A stretch of DNA of 33,123 bases. Source: Bacillota bacterium (GTDB lineage: Bacteria > Bacillota > Proteinivoracia > UBA4975). The notes under the pieces are model-generated. The model was given only the letters and a program-made list of their open reading frames with translations. It had not been told where the DNA came from and made no database searches. Location: positions 1 through 33,123 of the forward strand of contig JAAYHI010000134.1 in the NCBI GenBank assembly GCA_012727415.1, given 5' to 3'. Made by a program: the position numbers and the translations under genes. The number at the start of each line of letters is the position of its first letter. The stretch's first letter is position 1. Of the stretch, positions 7,800-15,383 are shown one piece after another.

Positions 7800-8616
7800 T
7801 TTTATCCTCTCCCGGCACCAGGGCCCGCCTGTTCAGAAAATCATACCCGTAACCGCGGGGAAGAATATGGACAGTGATTGCAGTAATCCCCAAGGGCTGC
7901 CAGGGTTCTGCTTCAGAAACGTTGGTATGTTCACAGTTGTTGCCATCAACCACCGTTACTGTCTGGGAGCCAATGACCCGCATGTGGTTGTTGCTATCAA
8001 TGATAACAGCGGTGTCTTCATCAATGCCAACCCCTAAAATGGCCGGTTGTTTAGCCACTGCGGCAACAAGGCGGCCCAGCCTTCCCCTCTGGGCGAAGTG
8101 CTGGTCAATAACTACCTGGTGAACCAAGCCCATTCCCGGCCCCATGCTGATTGCTCCGGGGTAGGGGGTGCTGTCCTCATCGCCGCCAATAATCATCGTT
8201 GCGCTCATTGCTGAGGCACCCGCACTGGTCCCTGCTATAATCGTTCCCCTTCTGTATGCCTCATGGAGGGCATAATCGACCTCCGTCCCCCCCAAGAGGC
8301 TGGTGATCCGAAGCTGATCACCCCCAGTGAAAAAAATCCCCCCTGCGGACAGGATTGTCCTGGCAGAACTGGATAACTGGGCTTGCTGTCGGGAAGGAAT
8401 ATCAAGGCTGACCACCTCTTCACCCCCCAGGCGACGAAATATTTTCAGGTATTCGCTGCTGACCTTTTGCGGGCTCTGGGCTGCAGCAGTCATAATTACC
8501 AAGGGGCCCTTTCTCTTTCCTGCCAATCTGACGAATTCCCGCAGTATCTCGCAATCGCCTTCTTTATCCTCAGCACCGCCAATAATTAACAGGGTGCCCT
8601 CAGCTACATCTGTCAT
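7786..8616 (-). CDS. cphB: Cyanophycinase
   Basis: Cyanophycinase is an intracellular serine exopeptidase (S51 family) that cleaves cyanophycin to beta-Asp-Arg dipeptides. The 276-residue protein has the N-terminal LLIIGGAEDKEGD, the nucleophile elbow GTSAGASAMS with the catalytic Ser, the DQHFAQRGRLGRL segment, and GVGIDEDTAVI. The ATG chosen at 8616 follows GGAGGTAAGGAC; an upstream in-frame start would add 20 residues with no ribosome-binding site. It is the first gene of a cphB-cphA pair and overlaps cphA by 14 bases. The nrdJ terminator lies upstream. No convincing promoter was found in the 116-base gap. Confidence 0.95.
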   Translation of the reverse strand: MTDVAEGTLLIIGGAEDKEGDCEILREFVRLAGKRKGPLVIMTAAAQSPQKVSSEYLKIFRRLGGEEVVSLDIPSRQQAQLSSSARTILSAGGIFFTGGDQLRITSLLGGTEVDYALHEAYRRGTIIAGTSAGASAMSATMIIGGDEDSTPYPGAISMGPGMGLVHQVVIDQHFAQRGRLGRLVAAVAKQPAILGVGIDEDTAVIIDSNNHMRVIGSQTVTVVDGNNCEHTNVSEAEPWQPLGITAITVHILPRGYGYDFLNRRALVPGEDKNEAS

Positions 8617-8701
8617 GTCCTTACCTCCGCAAATATCTCTCCTCATATTATTTGCCAGGATTTTGGGATTAACCAAAAAGGAAACTTGTGTTTACTGCAA
8701 T

Positions 8702-8730
8702 AAAAATCCCCCCGACGGGGGAGCATTTTT
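8702..8730 (-). terminator. Terminator of nrdJ
   Basis: On the minus strand, TCCCCC, a GTC loop and GGGGGA are followed by TTTTT, just past the nrdJ stop codon. A run of A precedes the stem, so the hairpin could also act in the opposite direction. Confidence 0.85.
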
Positions 8731-8732
8731 GT

Positions 8733-10940
8733 TTAGCCGCAATGGGAGTAACCACAATTGAGACAGATGGTGCAACCGCCCTCATGCCGTATAGGGCTGC
8801 CACAATCGGGACAATGGCCACCGCTAGCAGCTGCGGCAGAAATCTTTGGACCCTCTTTGGCGAATTGCTGCAGAGAAATAGGAGCAGGATTGGCGACGCT
8901 TTTTTTCAGGGCTTTGGCAATGGCGTCAGGACATGAGGTTACATTGACCCCGGGGCGGCGGATGCAGGCGGGGCAACGAATTCCCCGCAATTGCTCCACA
9001 AGGGTGTCGACAGAAATACCTGAACGCAAGGCAATGGATACAAGGCGGCTAGTAGCCTCAGATTGAGAGGCGCAGCCGCCCTCGCGGCCTGTGTTGGTAA
9101 ATACTTCACATATCCCATGCTCATCAGAGTTGACGATAATGTATAAATTGCCGCAACCAATTTTCACCTTCTCCGTTCTGCCCACAGTAACCTCCGGCCG
9201 GGGGCGGGGCACGATGCCTCCGGCAACCGGAGTGGTCTTTTCTCCGCCGACACTGAGAACCTGGCTGTCCCTGCTGCCGTCGCGATAAACAGTTACACCC
9301 TTGCAACCCAATTCGTAGGCCAGGGTGAAGACCTTGGCCACCTCTTCCCGGGTCGCATCATGTCTTAAGTTCACCGTCTTGGAGACGGCGTTGTCGGTGT
9401 ATTGTTGAAAAGCCGCCTGAATCTGAATGTGCCACTCAGGATCGATGTCATGGGCAGTGACAAATATTTTGCGAATGTCTTCAGGGACCGATGCAATGCC
9501 CTGGACGCTGCCCACCTTTGCCACCTGGTCGATGAGCTCTTCGCTGTAAAACCCTTGTGCTTTGGCAACTTCTTCAAACAAGGGATGGACTTCCACCAAG
9601 CGTTGGTTATCCAGAACATTGCGGCTATAACACAGGGCAAAATTGGGCTCAATGCCGCTGGACGTCCCGGCAATTATGCTTATGGTACCGGTGGGAGCAA
9701 TCGTGGTAGTAGTTGCATTGCGCATGGGTTGCATTCCCAGCTGTTGTTGACGGCTTCCCTGAAAATTTGGATATGCACCCCGCTCTTCTGCCAGCTGGCG
9801 GGAGGCCTCCCGGCTGGTGCGCTGAATAAATTCCATCAGCTCGCGGCCCTTCTCCACCGCCTGGAAACTGTTATAGGGGATGGACAACATGTACAGGGCA
9901 TCGGCAAAGCCCATTAGCCCCAAGCCGATCTTGCGATTGCCCCTGACCATCTCCTGAATTTTTCCCAGGGGATAACTGCTCATGTCAATGACATTGTCCA
10001 AAAAACGCACGGCTTGATGGACTACCTGCTCCAGGCGTTTGTAATCTACGGTATTGCCTGTAACAAACCGGGAAATATTTATCGACCCTAAATTACAGGC
10101 CTCGTAGGGCAACAGGGGCTGTTCCCCGCAGGGGTTGGTACTCTCAATGTCGCCTAACTGAGGAGTAGGATTGTCCTTGTTGACCCGATCGAGAAAGATA
10201 ATTCCCGGCTCGCCGTTGCGCCAGGCAGCATCCACCAGCTTGTCAAATACTTCTCTTGCCTGCAAAGAAGATGCAGGGAGCCCTGTCCTGGGGTTAATAA
10301 GGGCGTATTCGCGATTGGCCTTGACTGCATCCATAAATTCTTCCGTCAGCGCTACCGAAATATTGAAATTAGTCAGTTCGCTATTATCCTCTTTAGCGGT
10401 AATAAAACTGAGAATATCCGGGTGATCCACCCGCAACATCCCCATATTGGCCCCCCTGCGGGTACCCCCTTGCTTCACTGCCTCGGTAGCTGCGTTGAAT
10501 ACTTTCATAAAAGAAACTGGCCCGCTGACAACACCGCCGGTGGACATAACCAAGTCATTTTGGGGCCGGAGGCGGGAAAAAGAAAAACCCGTGCCGCCGC
10601 CGCTTTTATGTATCAACGCAGCGTACTTTATGGAGTCAAAAATATCCTCCATTGAGTCCTCCACCGGCAAAACAAAGCAGGCAGCCAATTGCTGCAGTTC
10701 GCGACCAGCATTCATCAGGGTAGGAGAGTTGGGCATAAAGTCCAGAGAGGTCATCAACTGATAAAAAATTTCCTCCCACTTGTCCGGGTCGCCGGCGGGA
10801 TAGTTTTTTTCGGCTTGGGCAATATTCCGGGCAACTCGCCGAAACATGTCCTCGGGAGTTTCGACGACCTTGCCCTCTTCCTTAACCAGGTATCTTTTTT
10901 CAAGCACTGTCAGGGCATTTTCCGATAAAACGAGGGCCAT
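8733..10940 (-). CDS. nrdJ: Adenosylcobalamin-dependent (class II) ribonucleotide reductase
   Basis: NrdJ reduces ribonucleotides to deoxyribonucleotides by using adenosylcobalamin to generate the thiyl radical, and works with or without oxygen. In the 735-residue protein, C88 and C282 are the likely reductant cysteines, and NPCGEQ supplies the thiyl Cys C271 and Glu E273; the C271-to-C282 spacing of 11 matches the class II pattern. The C-terminus has the TSCPDAIAKAL segment and a cysteine cluster CPDCGS to CLNCGYSHCG typical of long NrdJ proteins. The ATG at 10940 is 8 bases after GAGGAG; a GTG three codons upstream would overlap that site. A promoter with two NrdR boxes lies upstream. There is no room for a cobalamin riboswitch in the short leader. 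Confidence 0.97.
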   Translation of the reverse strand: MALVLSENALTVLEKRYLVKEEGKVVETPEDMFRRVARNIAQAEKNYPAGDPDKWEEIFYQLMTSLDFMPNSPTLMNAGRELQQLAACFVLPVEDSMEDIFDSIKYAALIHKSGGGTGFSFSRLRPQNDLVMSTGGVVSGPVSFMKVFNAATEAVKQGGTRRGANMGMLRVDHPDILSFITAKEDNSELTNFNISVALTEEFMDAVKANREYALINPRTGLPASSLQAREVFDKLVDAAWRNGEPGIIFLDRVNKDNPTPQLGDIESTNPCGEQPLLPYEACNLGSINISRFVTGNTVDYKRLEQVVHQAVRFLDNVIDMSSYPLGKIQEMVRGNRKIGLGLMGFADALYMLSIPYNSFQAVEKGRELMEFIQRTSREASRQLAEERGAYPNFQGSRQQQLGMQPMRNATTTTIAPTGTISIIAGTSSGIEPNFALCYSRNVLDNQRLVEVHPLFEEVAKAQGFYSEELIDQVAKVGSVQGIASVPEDIRKIFVTAHDIDPEWHIQIQAAFQQYTDNAVSKTVNLRHDATREEVAKVFTLAYELGCKGVTVYRDGSRDSQVLSVGGEKTTPVAGGIVPRPRPEVTVGRTEKVKIGCGNLYIIVNSDEHGICEVFTNTGREGGCASQSEATSRLVSIALRSGISVDTLVEQLRGIRCPACIRRPGVNVTSCPDAIAKALKKSVANPAPISLQQFAKEGPKISAAAASGGHCPDCGSPIRHEGGCTICLNCGYSHCG

Positions 10941-10962
10941 ATTAAACACTCCTCATCTATAT

Positions 10963-10978
10963 TATCAATATATTGTGT
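10963..10978 (-). promoter_or_regulatory. NrdR box 1 upstream of nrdJ
   Basis: On the minus strand ACACAATATATTGATA matches the NrdR-box consensus acaCwATATATwGtgt at 13 consecutive positions and differs only in the last three. It lies just downstream of the -10 element, where repressor binding would block transcription. Confidence 0.7.
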
Positions 10979-10985
10979 ATCGACA

Positions 10986-11014
10986 ATTATACCACCACTA
11001 TATGTAGTAGTCCA
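10986..11014 (-). promoter_or_regulatory. Sigma-A promoter of nrdJ
   Basis: On the minus strand a perfect -10 TATAAT (10986-10991) lies 17 bases from TGGACT (11009-11014). The -10 is placed between two NrdR-like boxes. Confidence 0.65.
10995..11010 (-). promoter_or_regulatory. NrdR box 2 upstream of nrdJ
   Basis: The plus-strand sequence CCACTATATGTAGTAG agrees with the 16-base NrdR-box consensus at 12 positions. Exactly 16 bases separate it from box 1, so their centres are 32 bases apart, about three helical turns. Tandem boxes with this spacing are the known arrangement for NrdR. Confidence 0.6.
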
Positions 11015-11054
11015 GAGAAAAAAACAAATTCCCGGCTGGCCCTGCGTAAAAAAT

Positions 11055-11079
11055 AAAAAAGGGCAGCTCCCGCTGCTCC
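11055..11079 (-). terminator. Terminator of the SPOCS/LysM gene
   Basis: On the minus strand the stem GCAGC, loop GGGA, GCTGC with flanking G-C pairs is followed by a run of T, just after the stop codon at 11085. Confidence 0.8.
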
Positions 11080-11084
11080 AGAAA

Positions 11085-12581
11085 CTAATTCTTAATCTGA
11101 TAGACGGGTATTATCAACTTATCTCCGGGTACCAGGCCCTCATCCCCCTCAAGATTGTTATATCCCCGTAACAGCTCCTGAGTAGTGTTAAACCGCCGGG
11201 CCAAAGCAAATAAATTGTCACCTTTTTGAACGGTATAGAGGATGACGCTGGCAGCAGCAGGGATGTGGGAGGGATCAACCACATGCACATCAGTAACGGC
11301 AGTGAACTCAACATCCTCGAAGACTTCGACGCGAACCAGCACTGGCACGGAATATCGCCCCTGGGAGCAAGAAGCACCTTCAGGCCAGACCCAGCATTTG
11401 ACGCCATATCCCCTGAGGCTGCCAGGCAAATCGAAGAACTGGGTGAATTCCTCTTCCTGGACCAACACCCGTGGCGTATTGTTTTCATCGGTATAGAAAA
11501 TGTTCAAGGCAATGAGCCCGCGCAGGAGGATCTTACCCTCCAATGCTTGGGTCTCGGTAATGCGAACCCTGGGCAATACCAGTTCTGCATCCGGGGGTGT
11601 GCTGACCAAGGGACAATTGCCTTCCAGGATTAGTTTAAATTCGCTTTCACCAATGCGATTCCTCAGCAGAATCCTCTTCTGCTGGCTGTCAGCTCTATCT
11701 ACGCTGGAGACATATTCCGCGACCTGCTGACTGTACCCTTTTGCCCGGGCCTGGAGGACCAAGTTTAGCTCCAACGCAGCTCCCTCGTCAATTGTCTTCA
11801 GACTTACCCTGTCAAAGATGCAATCCAGGGAACTGTCCCGTACTTCAGGGGCTGCGAAGTCCATTTCAAGCCGGAATTCCCGATTGCCCGTCAGCAGTGC
11901 AAGCTTTCCCTCTCCACTGAGGCAATACACTTTTGCCAAAACAATACCCTCAGCCGTCAGACTCCCCTCTTCAACCTGCCAGCTTAAATTGCCAATGCAA
12001 AGCTCCGTTGCCGCAGGTGCCGTCTCTGGAGGAAGAGCAAATTGCATAGATATGTTTTGCTGAGATGCAATTTCCTCCATAATACTTTGCACCCTGACGC
12101 TATTTGTCTCCGCCAGCAGATCGCCCCCCTTGACAGCATTGACAATCTCCACCCCTTGAGTTTGCAATGCCCGCAAAGATATGACTATATAGGCCGTAAT
12201 GTTGGCGACATTGCCCTCACTGAGATCCACCTCGACACCGTCAAAATGCATATCTGCTTCAAGCCTGACCTTGGGATCGAGAACCGGGGCAGAAAAAGCT
12301 GCCATAAACTCCAGAGCAGGCACAGGCAAGGTGCTTACTTCTTCCCCACTGCCGACACAGGACACTATTCCTTCCATTTCGCCCTGCACCCTGATTTTTC
12401 CCGGCCCTTGGACAATAGTGATTCTGTCTTTAGGCAATATCAAGACTGGCTTCAACAAAAATTGTGTACCCTCAGGAATCGTTATGCTTGCCGGCACTGT
12501 TACCTCCTGCTCAGCGCTATAGACAACGGTTTCCAGGTAGTATTCCCGGCGGCTGACATTGACCTGGTCCTTCCTCGACAT
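11085..12581 (-). CDS. SPOCS (DUF3794) and LysM domain protein, SipL-like spore morphogenesis protein
   Basis: The 498-residue protein has repeated SPOCS/DUF3794 domains (roughly residues 30-145, 175-290 and 310-430) and one C-terminal LysM domain (about 448-498, YTVQKGDNLFALARRFNTTQELL to PGDKLIIP). This layout is that of Clostridioides difficile SipL, which binds the coat ATPase SpoIVA through its LysM domain and anchors the coat to the forespore. No signal peptide is seen, as expected for a mother-cell protein. The neighbours yabG and veg support a spore role. The ATG follows GGGAGGGG. Other DUF3794/LysM proteins exist in Clostridia, so the SipL identity is likely but not proven. Confidence 0.85.
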   Translation of the reverse strand: MSRKDQVNVSRREYYLETVVYSAEQEVTVPASITIPEGTQFLLKPVLILPKDRITIVQGPGKIRVQGEMEGIVSCVGSGEEVSTLPVPALEFMAAFSAPVLDPKVRLEADMHFDGVEVDLSEGNVANITAYIVISLRALQTQGVEIVNAVKGGDLLAETNSVRVQSIMEEIASQQNISMQFALPPETAPAATELCIGNLSWQVEEGSLTAEGIVLAKVYCLSGEGKLALLTGNREFRLEMDFAAPEVRDSSLDCIFDRVSLKTIDEGAALELNLVLQARAKGYSQQVAEYVSSVDRADSQQKRILLRNRIGESEFKLILEGNCPLVSTPPDAELVLPRVRITETQALEGKILLRGLIALNIFYTDENNTPRVLVQEEEFTQFFDLPGSLRGYGVKCWVWPEGASCSQGRYSVPVLVRVEVFEDVEFTAVTDVHVVDPSHIPAAASVILYTVQKGDNLFALARRFNTTQELLRGYNNLEGDEGLVPGDKLIIPVYQIKN

Positions 12582-12644
12582 TCCATCCCCTCCCGCACTA
12601 GTGTAGAACTATAATAATATATGCGGAAAAAGGATTAACATGCC

Positions 12645-12668
12645 AAAAAATAACCGCCTCAGGCGGTT
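12645..12668 (-). terminator. Terminator of veg
   Basis: On the minus strand AACCGCC, loop TGA, GGCGGTT is followed by ATTTTTT. The veg stop codon forms the first bases of the stem. Confidence 0.88.
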
Positions 12669-12930
12669 ATGAGGCGGTGTAGCAGTAACGTTTTTCTCCG
12701 AAAGTAATTTCAACTGTATTGGTTAAAATGTCCGCATAGGAAAATGACATCTTGCGATTATAATAAGTTTCGTCCAGTCGGATTAGAAAGTGAGAAGGAT
12801 AGGTTTTTTCCAGTATTCCTGTCCTTTCTATAGATTTTTTGCGTCCCCGATTGGCTTTAAGGGTGACCTCTTTACCGATATACTGATCCAGATCCTGTTT
12901 GATATTTGCCAAAGTGTTCTTATCTGCCAA
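12667..12930 (-). CDS. veg: Veg family protein
   Basis: Veg is a small conserved Firmicute protein; in B. subtilis it influences biofilm gene expression, and its promoter is among the strongest known. The 87-residue product has the family core KEVTLKANRGRKKSIERTGIL and YPSHFLIRLDE, followed by SFSYADILTNTVEITF. The start is placed at TTG (12928-12930), 5 bases after GGGGTG, because this gives the usual length and aligns with the family N-terminus; an ATG six bases upstream overlaps the ribosome-binding site. Two near-consensus promoters precede it and a terminator follows, so it is probably a separate strong transcript. Confidence 0.93.
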   Translation of the reverse strand: MADKNTLANIKQDLDQYIGKEVTLKANRGRKKSIERTGILEKTYPSHFLIRLDETYYNRKMSFSYADILTNTVEITFGEKRYCYTAS

Positions 12931-12960
12931 ATACATCACCCCACGCATTTTTATACATAA

Positions 12961-12989
12961 AGTATACCATGTCCGACGCCCACTGTCAA
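12961..12989 (-). promoter_or_regulatory. Proximal sigma-A promoter of veg
   Basis: On the minus strand TTGACA (12984-12989) and TATACT (12961-12966) are 17 bases apart: a perfect -35 with a one-mismatch -10. The leader to the TTG start is about 24 bases. Confidence 0.85.
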
Positions 12990-13002
12990 AATGAAATATT
13001 TG

Positions 13003-13032
13003 ATTATAACAAGACCTCCCGATAGCTGTCAA
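13003..13032 (-). promoter_or_regulatory. Distal sigma-A promoter of veg
   Basis: On the minus strand TTGACA (13027-13032) and TATAAT (13003-13008), both perfect, are 18 bases apart, directly upstream of the proximal promoter. A tandem arrangement at veg is also known in B. subtilis. Confidence 0.82.
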
Positions 13033-13042
13033 GGGGTATTTT

Positions 13043-13068
13043 AAAAAAAGACCCAGTTACCTGAGTCT
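13043..13068 (-). terminator. Terminator of yabG
   Basis: On the minus strand GACTCAG, loop GTAA, CTGGGTC (one G-T pair) is followed by seven T. It overlaps the yabG stop codon and insulates the veg promoters. Confidence 0.88.
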
Positions 13069-13903
13069 ATTTTTCTTCTATTTTTGGCAAGCCCAGGCGA
13101 AACTGCCCCCGGGTCTCAATGCCTCCGATGCCTGAAGGACCAGTAACGCTTTGCTGGAGAATTTCCTCGATGTTTGCCGTCCTGGAGACTGAAGTATATG
13201 CCACTTTTTGTACCACCAGGACGGGATCAAGGGTATGAATCAAAACCCTTTCGGGGGAACTGGCCAAATTAGCCCCTGCAGCCAGCAGCCCCTGATACCA
13301 GGATTGGCAGGCCCCGGCAAAAATCACCAGGTCATCCTTGCTGGGCTGGTAGCGGCGGGCGTTTCTCACGGCCTCTGTAAAGTATAGGGAATTGTGATAA
13401 TGGGCTGGGCCATCATCTCCGGACAGCTGCTTGTTCGTACCGTCATGGCCGGTGAGAACCAGGATATCCGGATTATGCTGCTTTAACAGAGAACCCACCT
13501 TACTCGGTTGGTCTTTCTCCGGGATATACAGGCAAGTGTTGACAATCTGCAAATCATTGTACGCCTTCCGGCATGTTTCCATATATTCTGCGTCCCCGTC
13601 CAGGTGCAGGACAGTTCCTGGAATTTCTACAAAGTCGGGGCGGTTTTTTTTGCTGGCTGACATGTTTTCCTCCCTGATCTGGGAGATAATTTCTGCCTGC
13701 AGCTTCAGCGACCTGGCTCTGAAGTTAGCTATTTCACCAATGCCGGGTTTGACCAAATCGGAAAGGGGGGCATCTGCATATAAGCGAATCTCCAGGCCCC
13801 GGAGCAATGCCGTTGCCGTCGACGGATCTACAGATTCTACTTTAAAAAAAATGTCTTTGCCATGGGATATGCGCACCACTATATCGCCTTTTGCAATATC
13901 CAT
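13067..13903 (-). CDS. yabG: Sporulation-specific cysteine protease YabG
   Basis: YabG is a mother-cell protease that trims spore coat proteins late in sporulation; in clostridia it also processes cortex-lysis pre-proteins. The 278-residue protein begins with the family pattern AKGDIVVRISHGKDIFFKV, and contains ILVLTGHDGT with a conserved His-Asp and VIFAGACQSWYQGLLAAGANLASSP with a conserved Cys. These His and Cys residues are the likely catalytic ones. The ATG is preceded by GGAGG. The gene follows rsmA by 56 bases; a sequence there, CATATACTG with an upstream AC, vaguely resembles a sigma-K promoter but is not listed. The adjoining veg and SPOCS/LysM genes form a spore-related cluster. Confidence 0.95.
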   Translation of the reverse strand: MDIAKGDIVVRISHGKDIFFKVESVDPSTATALLRGLEIRLYADAPLSDLVKPGIGEIANFRARSLKLQAEIISQIREENMSASKKNRPDFVEIPGTVLHLDGDAEYMETCRKAYNDLQIVNTCLYIPEKDQPSKVGSLLKQHNPDILVLTGHDGTNKQLSGDDGPAHYHNSLYFTEAVRNARRYQPSKDDLVIFAGACQSWYQGLLAAGANLASSPERVLIHTLDPVLVVQKVAYTSVSRTANIEEILQQSVTGPSGIGGIETRGQFRLGLPKIEEK

Positions 13904-13959
13904 TCCACATGCCTCCTGGGACAGTATATGAACCTGTCGACCAGGAGTAACTGGGCATG

Positions 13960-14799
13960 TTAAACTTGCCCCGCCAGCTTATCTGCCAAGACCACAAAGT
14001 TTTCCAGAGAAAGCTTTTCCCCCCTGATGCCTTCTGCCAGGCCAACCTGCATCAGGGCCCTGCCGGCCTCTTCCTTGGACAGATCAAGAGCTGATGCCAA
14101 TAGCCCCTTTAGCATTTTGCGGCGCTGACTAAAGGCAATCTTGACGAGGCGGAAAAAAAATTCTTCATTACGGGGCTGGAAGGGAGAAGGCCGTAGGAAG
14201 AGCCTTACCGCAGCCGAATCTACTTTGGGCGGGGGGAAAAAGTTTCCGGGACCGAGTTTAAACAGGATATCCGTGTGGCAATAATACTGCATCAATACCG
14301 TCAGGGCGCCATAATCCCGCGTTCCTGGTGAGGCCGTCAGGCGCCGGGCAACCTCCCACTGGAGGAGGACAATTGCCCGTGATGGCGGGTGGGGCTGTCC
14401 CATGAGTTTCAGCAGCAGCGGGCTGCTGATATTATACGGGAGATTGGCTACAACAATGTAGGGCTCAGAGAACAGCAAGGAAAAATCCTGGTCCAGGGCA
14501 TCCCCTTTGACGAGGTGAAAGTTTTCCCGCTGCAAAAAGCGATGAGAGAGAAACTGGCACAGCAATGGATCGATTTCCACAGCCACCACTTTAGCGGCTT
14601 TTGCCAGCAGCGGTTCCGTCATTACGCCCAGGCCTGGGCCAATCTCCAATACTGTTTCACAACCTGTGAGCTGGGCAGCGGCGATGAGCTTCGCTACGAC
14701 TTCCCGGTTGACCAGGAAATTCTGGCCCCAGCTCTTGCGGGGAGAAAAACCCAGGCGCAGGAAGAGGTCAGCGATTTCCTTTGGTCTCGTCACATCCAT
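13960..14799 (-). CDS. rsmA: 16S rRNA dimethyladenosine transferase (A1518/A1519)
   Basis: RsmA (KsgA) adds four methyl groups to two adjacent adenines near the 3' end of 16S rRNA during small-subunit maturation. In the 279-residue protein the N-terminal SWGQNFLVN, the SAM-binding VLEIGPGLGVMTEPL, and the catalytic NLPYNIS are all clear. The ATG has TGGAGG 9 bases upstream. It overlaps rnmV by 32 bases, an arrangement that points to coupled translation. rnmV-rsmA-yabG is conserved in Firmicutes. Confidence 0.97.
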   Translation of the reverse strand: MDVTRPKEIADLFLRLGFSPRKSWGQNFLVNREVVAKLIAAAQLTGCETVLEIGPGLGVMTEPLLAKAAKVVAVEIDPLLCQFLSHRFLQRENFHLVKGDALDQDFSLLFSEPYIVVANLPYNISSPLLLKLMGQPHPPSRAIVLLQWEVARRLTASPGTRDYGALTVLMQYYCHTDILFKLGPGNFFPPPKVDSAAVRLFLRPSPFQPRNEEFFFRLVKIAFSQRRKMLKGLLASALDLSKEEAGRALMQVGLAEGIRGEKLSLENFVVLADKLAGQV

Positions 14800-15337
14800 T
14801 TAATTCAGCCTCCATTTGTTCCAGGGCCGCATCGAATTCGCTCCTGGCAATCCCCAAAGCATTAAGGCGCCAGAGGAAGTTTTTGCTGTTTCCGTACCCT
14901 ATGGCCAACAGCCGTCCTAGTTTTTCCCGGCGAATTGCTGCCTGCGGGGTGCCAGTAAGGCCACCCCGGATTAAATCCTGCATGCCAAAAGTGGTGCCGG
15001 CCCGGCGGCCCCTGCGCGCCTGTTTTAAAGCTTGTTGTATGGCAGGGATGGCGGCCGCCTCAACACCAACTTTCCCCTTGCTGGTGGCCTGATTCCGCGG
15101 GATAAAGGCATGGCGGCAATTAGGCAGCAGGGCAGCGAGCCGCCTGCGAATTTGCTCGCCGGCATGATCGGGATCAGTGAAGATAATAACCCCCCGCCGC
15201 CGTTCTGCTGTTTGCAGCGCTTCAATTTGGCCTGCAGTCAAGCCCCAGCCATGGGTTATCATAATATCCGCCCCCGGAAATGCTCTGCGCACGGCCTCAG
15301 CATCTTTTTTCCCTTCAACAACTATCAGTTCTTTCAT
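14768..15337 (-). CDS. rnmV: Ribonuclease M5
   Basis: RNase M5 completes 5S rRNA maturation by cutting both strands of the precursor duplex. The 189-residue protein has an N-terminal Toprim domain (about 1-95) with the catalytic Glu in ELIVVEGKKD and the metal-binding FTDPDHAGE, followed by HAFIPRNQA and the family C-terminal domain. The ATG follows GTGAGG. Its end overlaps the start of rsmA by 32 bases. In B. subtilis ribosomal protein L18 must bind the substrate for cleavage. Confidence 0.95.
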   Translation of the reverse strand: MKELIVVEGKKDAEAVRRAFPGADIMITHGWGLTAGQIEALQTAERRRGVIIFTDPDHAGEQIRRRLAALLPNCRHAFIPRNQATSKGKVGVEAAAIPAIQQALKQARRGRRAGTTFGMQDLIRGGLTGTPQAAIRREKLGRLLAIGYGNSKNFLWRLNALGIARSEFDAALEQMEAELNGCDETKGNR

Positions 15338-15353
15338 CCTGCCTCACTACCTT

Positions 15354-15377
15354 AAAAGGGACAGGTTTCCCTGTCCC
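15354..15377 (-). terminator. Terminator of the yabE-like gene
   Basis: On the minus strand GGGACAGG, loop GAAA, CCTGTCCC is followed by TTTTAA. The T-run is short but the 8-bp stem with a GNRA loop is strong. It lies between the yabE-like gene and rnmV, so rnmV may depend on read-through or an unseen promoter. Confidence 0.65.
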
Positions 15378-15383
15378 TACAGA

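Noticed and set aside
10941..11054. Cobalamin riboswitch upstream of nrdJ
   Set aside because: The promoter lies about 50 bases from the ATG, leaving no room for the roughly 200-base aptamer, and no B12-box sequence was seen.
12931..13032. Longer N-terminus for Veg (121 residues)
   Set aside because: The extension covers both veg promoters and the family is about 86 residues long.
13904..13959. Sigma-K promoter for yabG (CATATACTG with an AC 16 bases upstream)
   Set aside because: The match to the sigma-K consensus is loose and such short elements occur often by chance; mentioned only in the yabG entry.
15354..15377. REP element at the GGGACAGG/CCTGTCCC palindrome
   Set aside because: It sits directly after a stop codon, has a GNRA loop and a short T-run in the direction of transcription, so a terminator explains it better.
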